From DATKMK01 sp035541895 (GTDB lineage: Bacteria > Desulfobacterota > Binatia > HRBIN30 > JACQVA1): a stretch of DNA of 35,725 nucleotides. The translations under genes were made by a program, and so were the position numbers. This document shows, piece by piece, positions 35,414 through 35,725 of this stretch (within the stretch, counting starts at the first letter, position 1; every line of letters starts with the position of its first letter). The stretch lies in contig DATKMK010000081.1 in NCBI GenBank assembly GCA_035541895.1, positions 1-35,725 of the forward strand, given 5' to 3'. Under the pieces are notes generated by a model, which was not told the DNA's origin, searched no databases, and saw only the letters and a program-made list of their open reading frames with translations.

Positions 35414-35538
35414 GGCATCGCAACACTCAACGGGAATTGATCCTTGAGCGCTTCGGCCAGTTGCTCGATCGGCTGTTGTACCTCGGCATCGCCTTGGTGG
35501 TGGTGTTGAGCGTGATCGCGTTCTTGCGCGGCAACTGA
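35410..35538 (+). CDS. Very small single-pass membrane protein
   Basis: A 42-aa ORF from GTG 35410. A charged amphipathic N-terminal half (RHRNTQRELILERFGQLLD) is followed by one transmembrane helix (about 21-38, LLYLGIALVVVLSVIAFL) and RGN. It overlaps the stop of the upstream small ORF by GTGA. It resembles no family I know. Its hydrophobic profile is too regular for noise, and no other gene is possible in this stretch. A role cannot be assigned. The gap from 35539 to the tRNA at 35639 shows nothing. Confidence 0.5.
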   Translation: MRHRNTQRELILERFGQLLDRLLYLGIALVVVLSVIAFLRGN

Positions 35539-35638
35539 GCACTCACCGACACCTCGGCTCACCGCCGCTTGACCGGGGCGGAGCGGAACGCTATCAGCTT
35601 GCCGGCGCAAGCGCCGATGCTCGTCGCTTCACCCACGT

Positions 35639-35722
35639 GCGAAAGTGGCGGAACTGGCAGACGCGCAGGATTCAGGATCCTGTGGAGTAAAATCCGTGGG
35701 GGTTCAAGTCCCCCCTTTCGCA
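35639..35722 (+). tRNA. tRNA-Leu(CAG)
   Basis: An 84-nt class II tRNA. The acceptor arm GCGAAAG (35639-35645) pairs with CTTTCGC (35715-35721), followed by discriminator A. The anticodon stem CAGGA/TCCTG encloses TTCAGGA, giving anticodon CAG at 35673-35675, which reads CUG leucine codons. The long variable arm (TGGAGTAAAATCC) and the T-arm GGGGGTTCAAGTCCCCC are clear. The next bases are CTT, so the 3' CCA is not encoded. Confidence 0.97.
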
Positions 35723-35725
35723 CTT

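Overview
This is a high-GC bacterial window with tightly packed genes, many ATGA or GTGA stop/start overlaps, and GTG and TTG starts. The gene set points to an uncultured Gram-negative lineage near the former Deltaproteobacteria (for example Binatota or Desulfobacterota-like): ornithine-lipid genes, exported c-type cytochromes, a di-heme peroxidase, an ECF sigma factor, an F420-type luciferase-like oxidoreductase, a DUF4416 protein and a secondary EF-G. The taxonomic placement is inference from gene content only.

Left edge (1-2287): accessory DNA that reads as the end of an integron-type gene-cassette array. It has a higBA pair, a brnTA pair with a frameshifted toxin, a glyoxalase/bleomycin-resistance-like gene, then remnants of a toxin, an isoprenylcysteine-methyltransferase-like protein and a GNAT acetyltransferase, all read left to right. 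Two attC-like sites (645-708 and 1256-1345) and a weaker third (1974-2060) separate them. No integrase is visible, so this is either the distal part of an integron or an orphan attC cluster.

Core region (2288-18233): a methyltransferase and a ferredoxin flank a repeat-bearing gap. A compact + strand run follows: CDP-alcohol phosphatidyltransferase, 60-aa membrane protein, flippase-like membrane protein, coaBC and DUF4416. Next come a secreted zinc phospholipase C-like protein (-), a type-4 uracil-DNA glycosylase with nfeD and a slipin gene (+), olsBA (-), a secreted M20 peptidase (+), a ParE-like topoisomerase subunit (-), an aldo/keto reductase and an alpha/beta hydrolase (-).

Regulated cytochrome operon (18305-23062, -): ECF sigma factor, a membrane anti-sigma factor that carries a periplasmic CxxCH heme-binding motif, di-heme cytochrome c peroxidase, Tat-exported metallophosphatase, monoheme cytochrome and a small Spy-like periplasmic protein. 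An ECF-type promoter candidate precedes the sigma gene. The layout suggests a self-regulated envelope redox-stress system in which the anti-sigma factor may itself be a heme protein. This is the most unusual unit in the window.

Right part (23119-35725): an LLM-class oxidoreductase and an HSL-type esterase (-), an acyl-CoA-dehydrogenase-like enzyme (+), then a long - strand translation and cofactor run: valS, nadC, birA, coaX, a second coaX-like gene with three substituted glycines, an EF-G paralogue lacking the catalytic histidine, and a conserved protein of unknown function. Two small + strand ORFs and a tRNA-Leu(CAG) close the window. A palindromic short repeat recurs in three intergenic gaps and once in frame inside valS.
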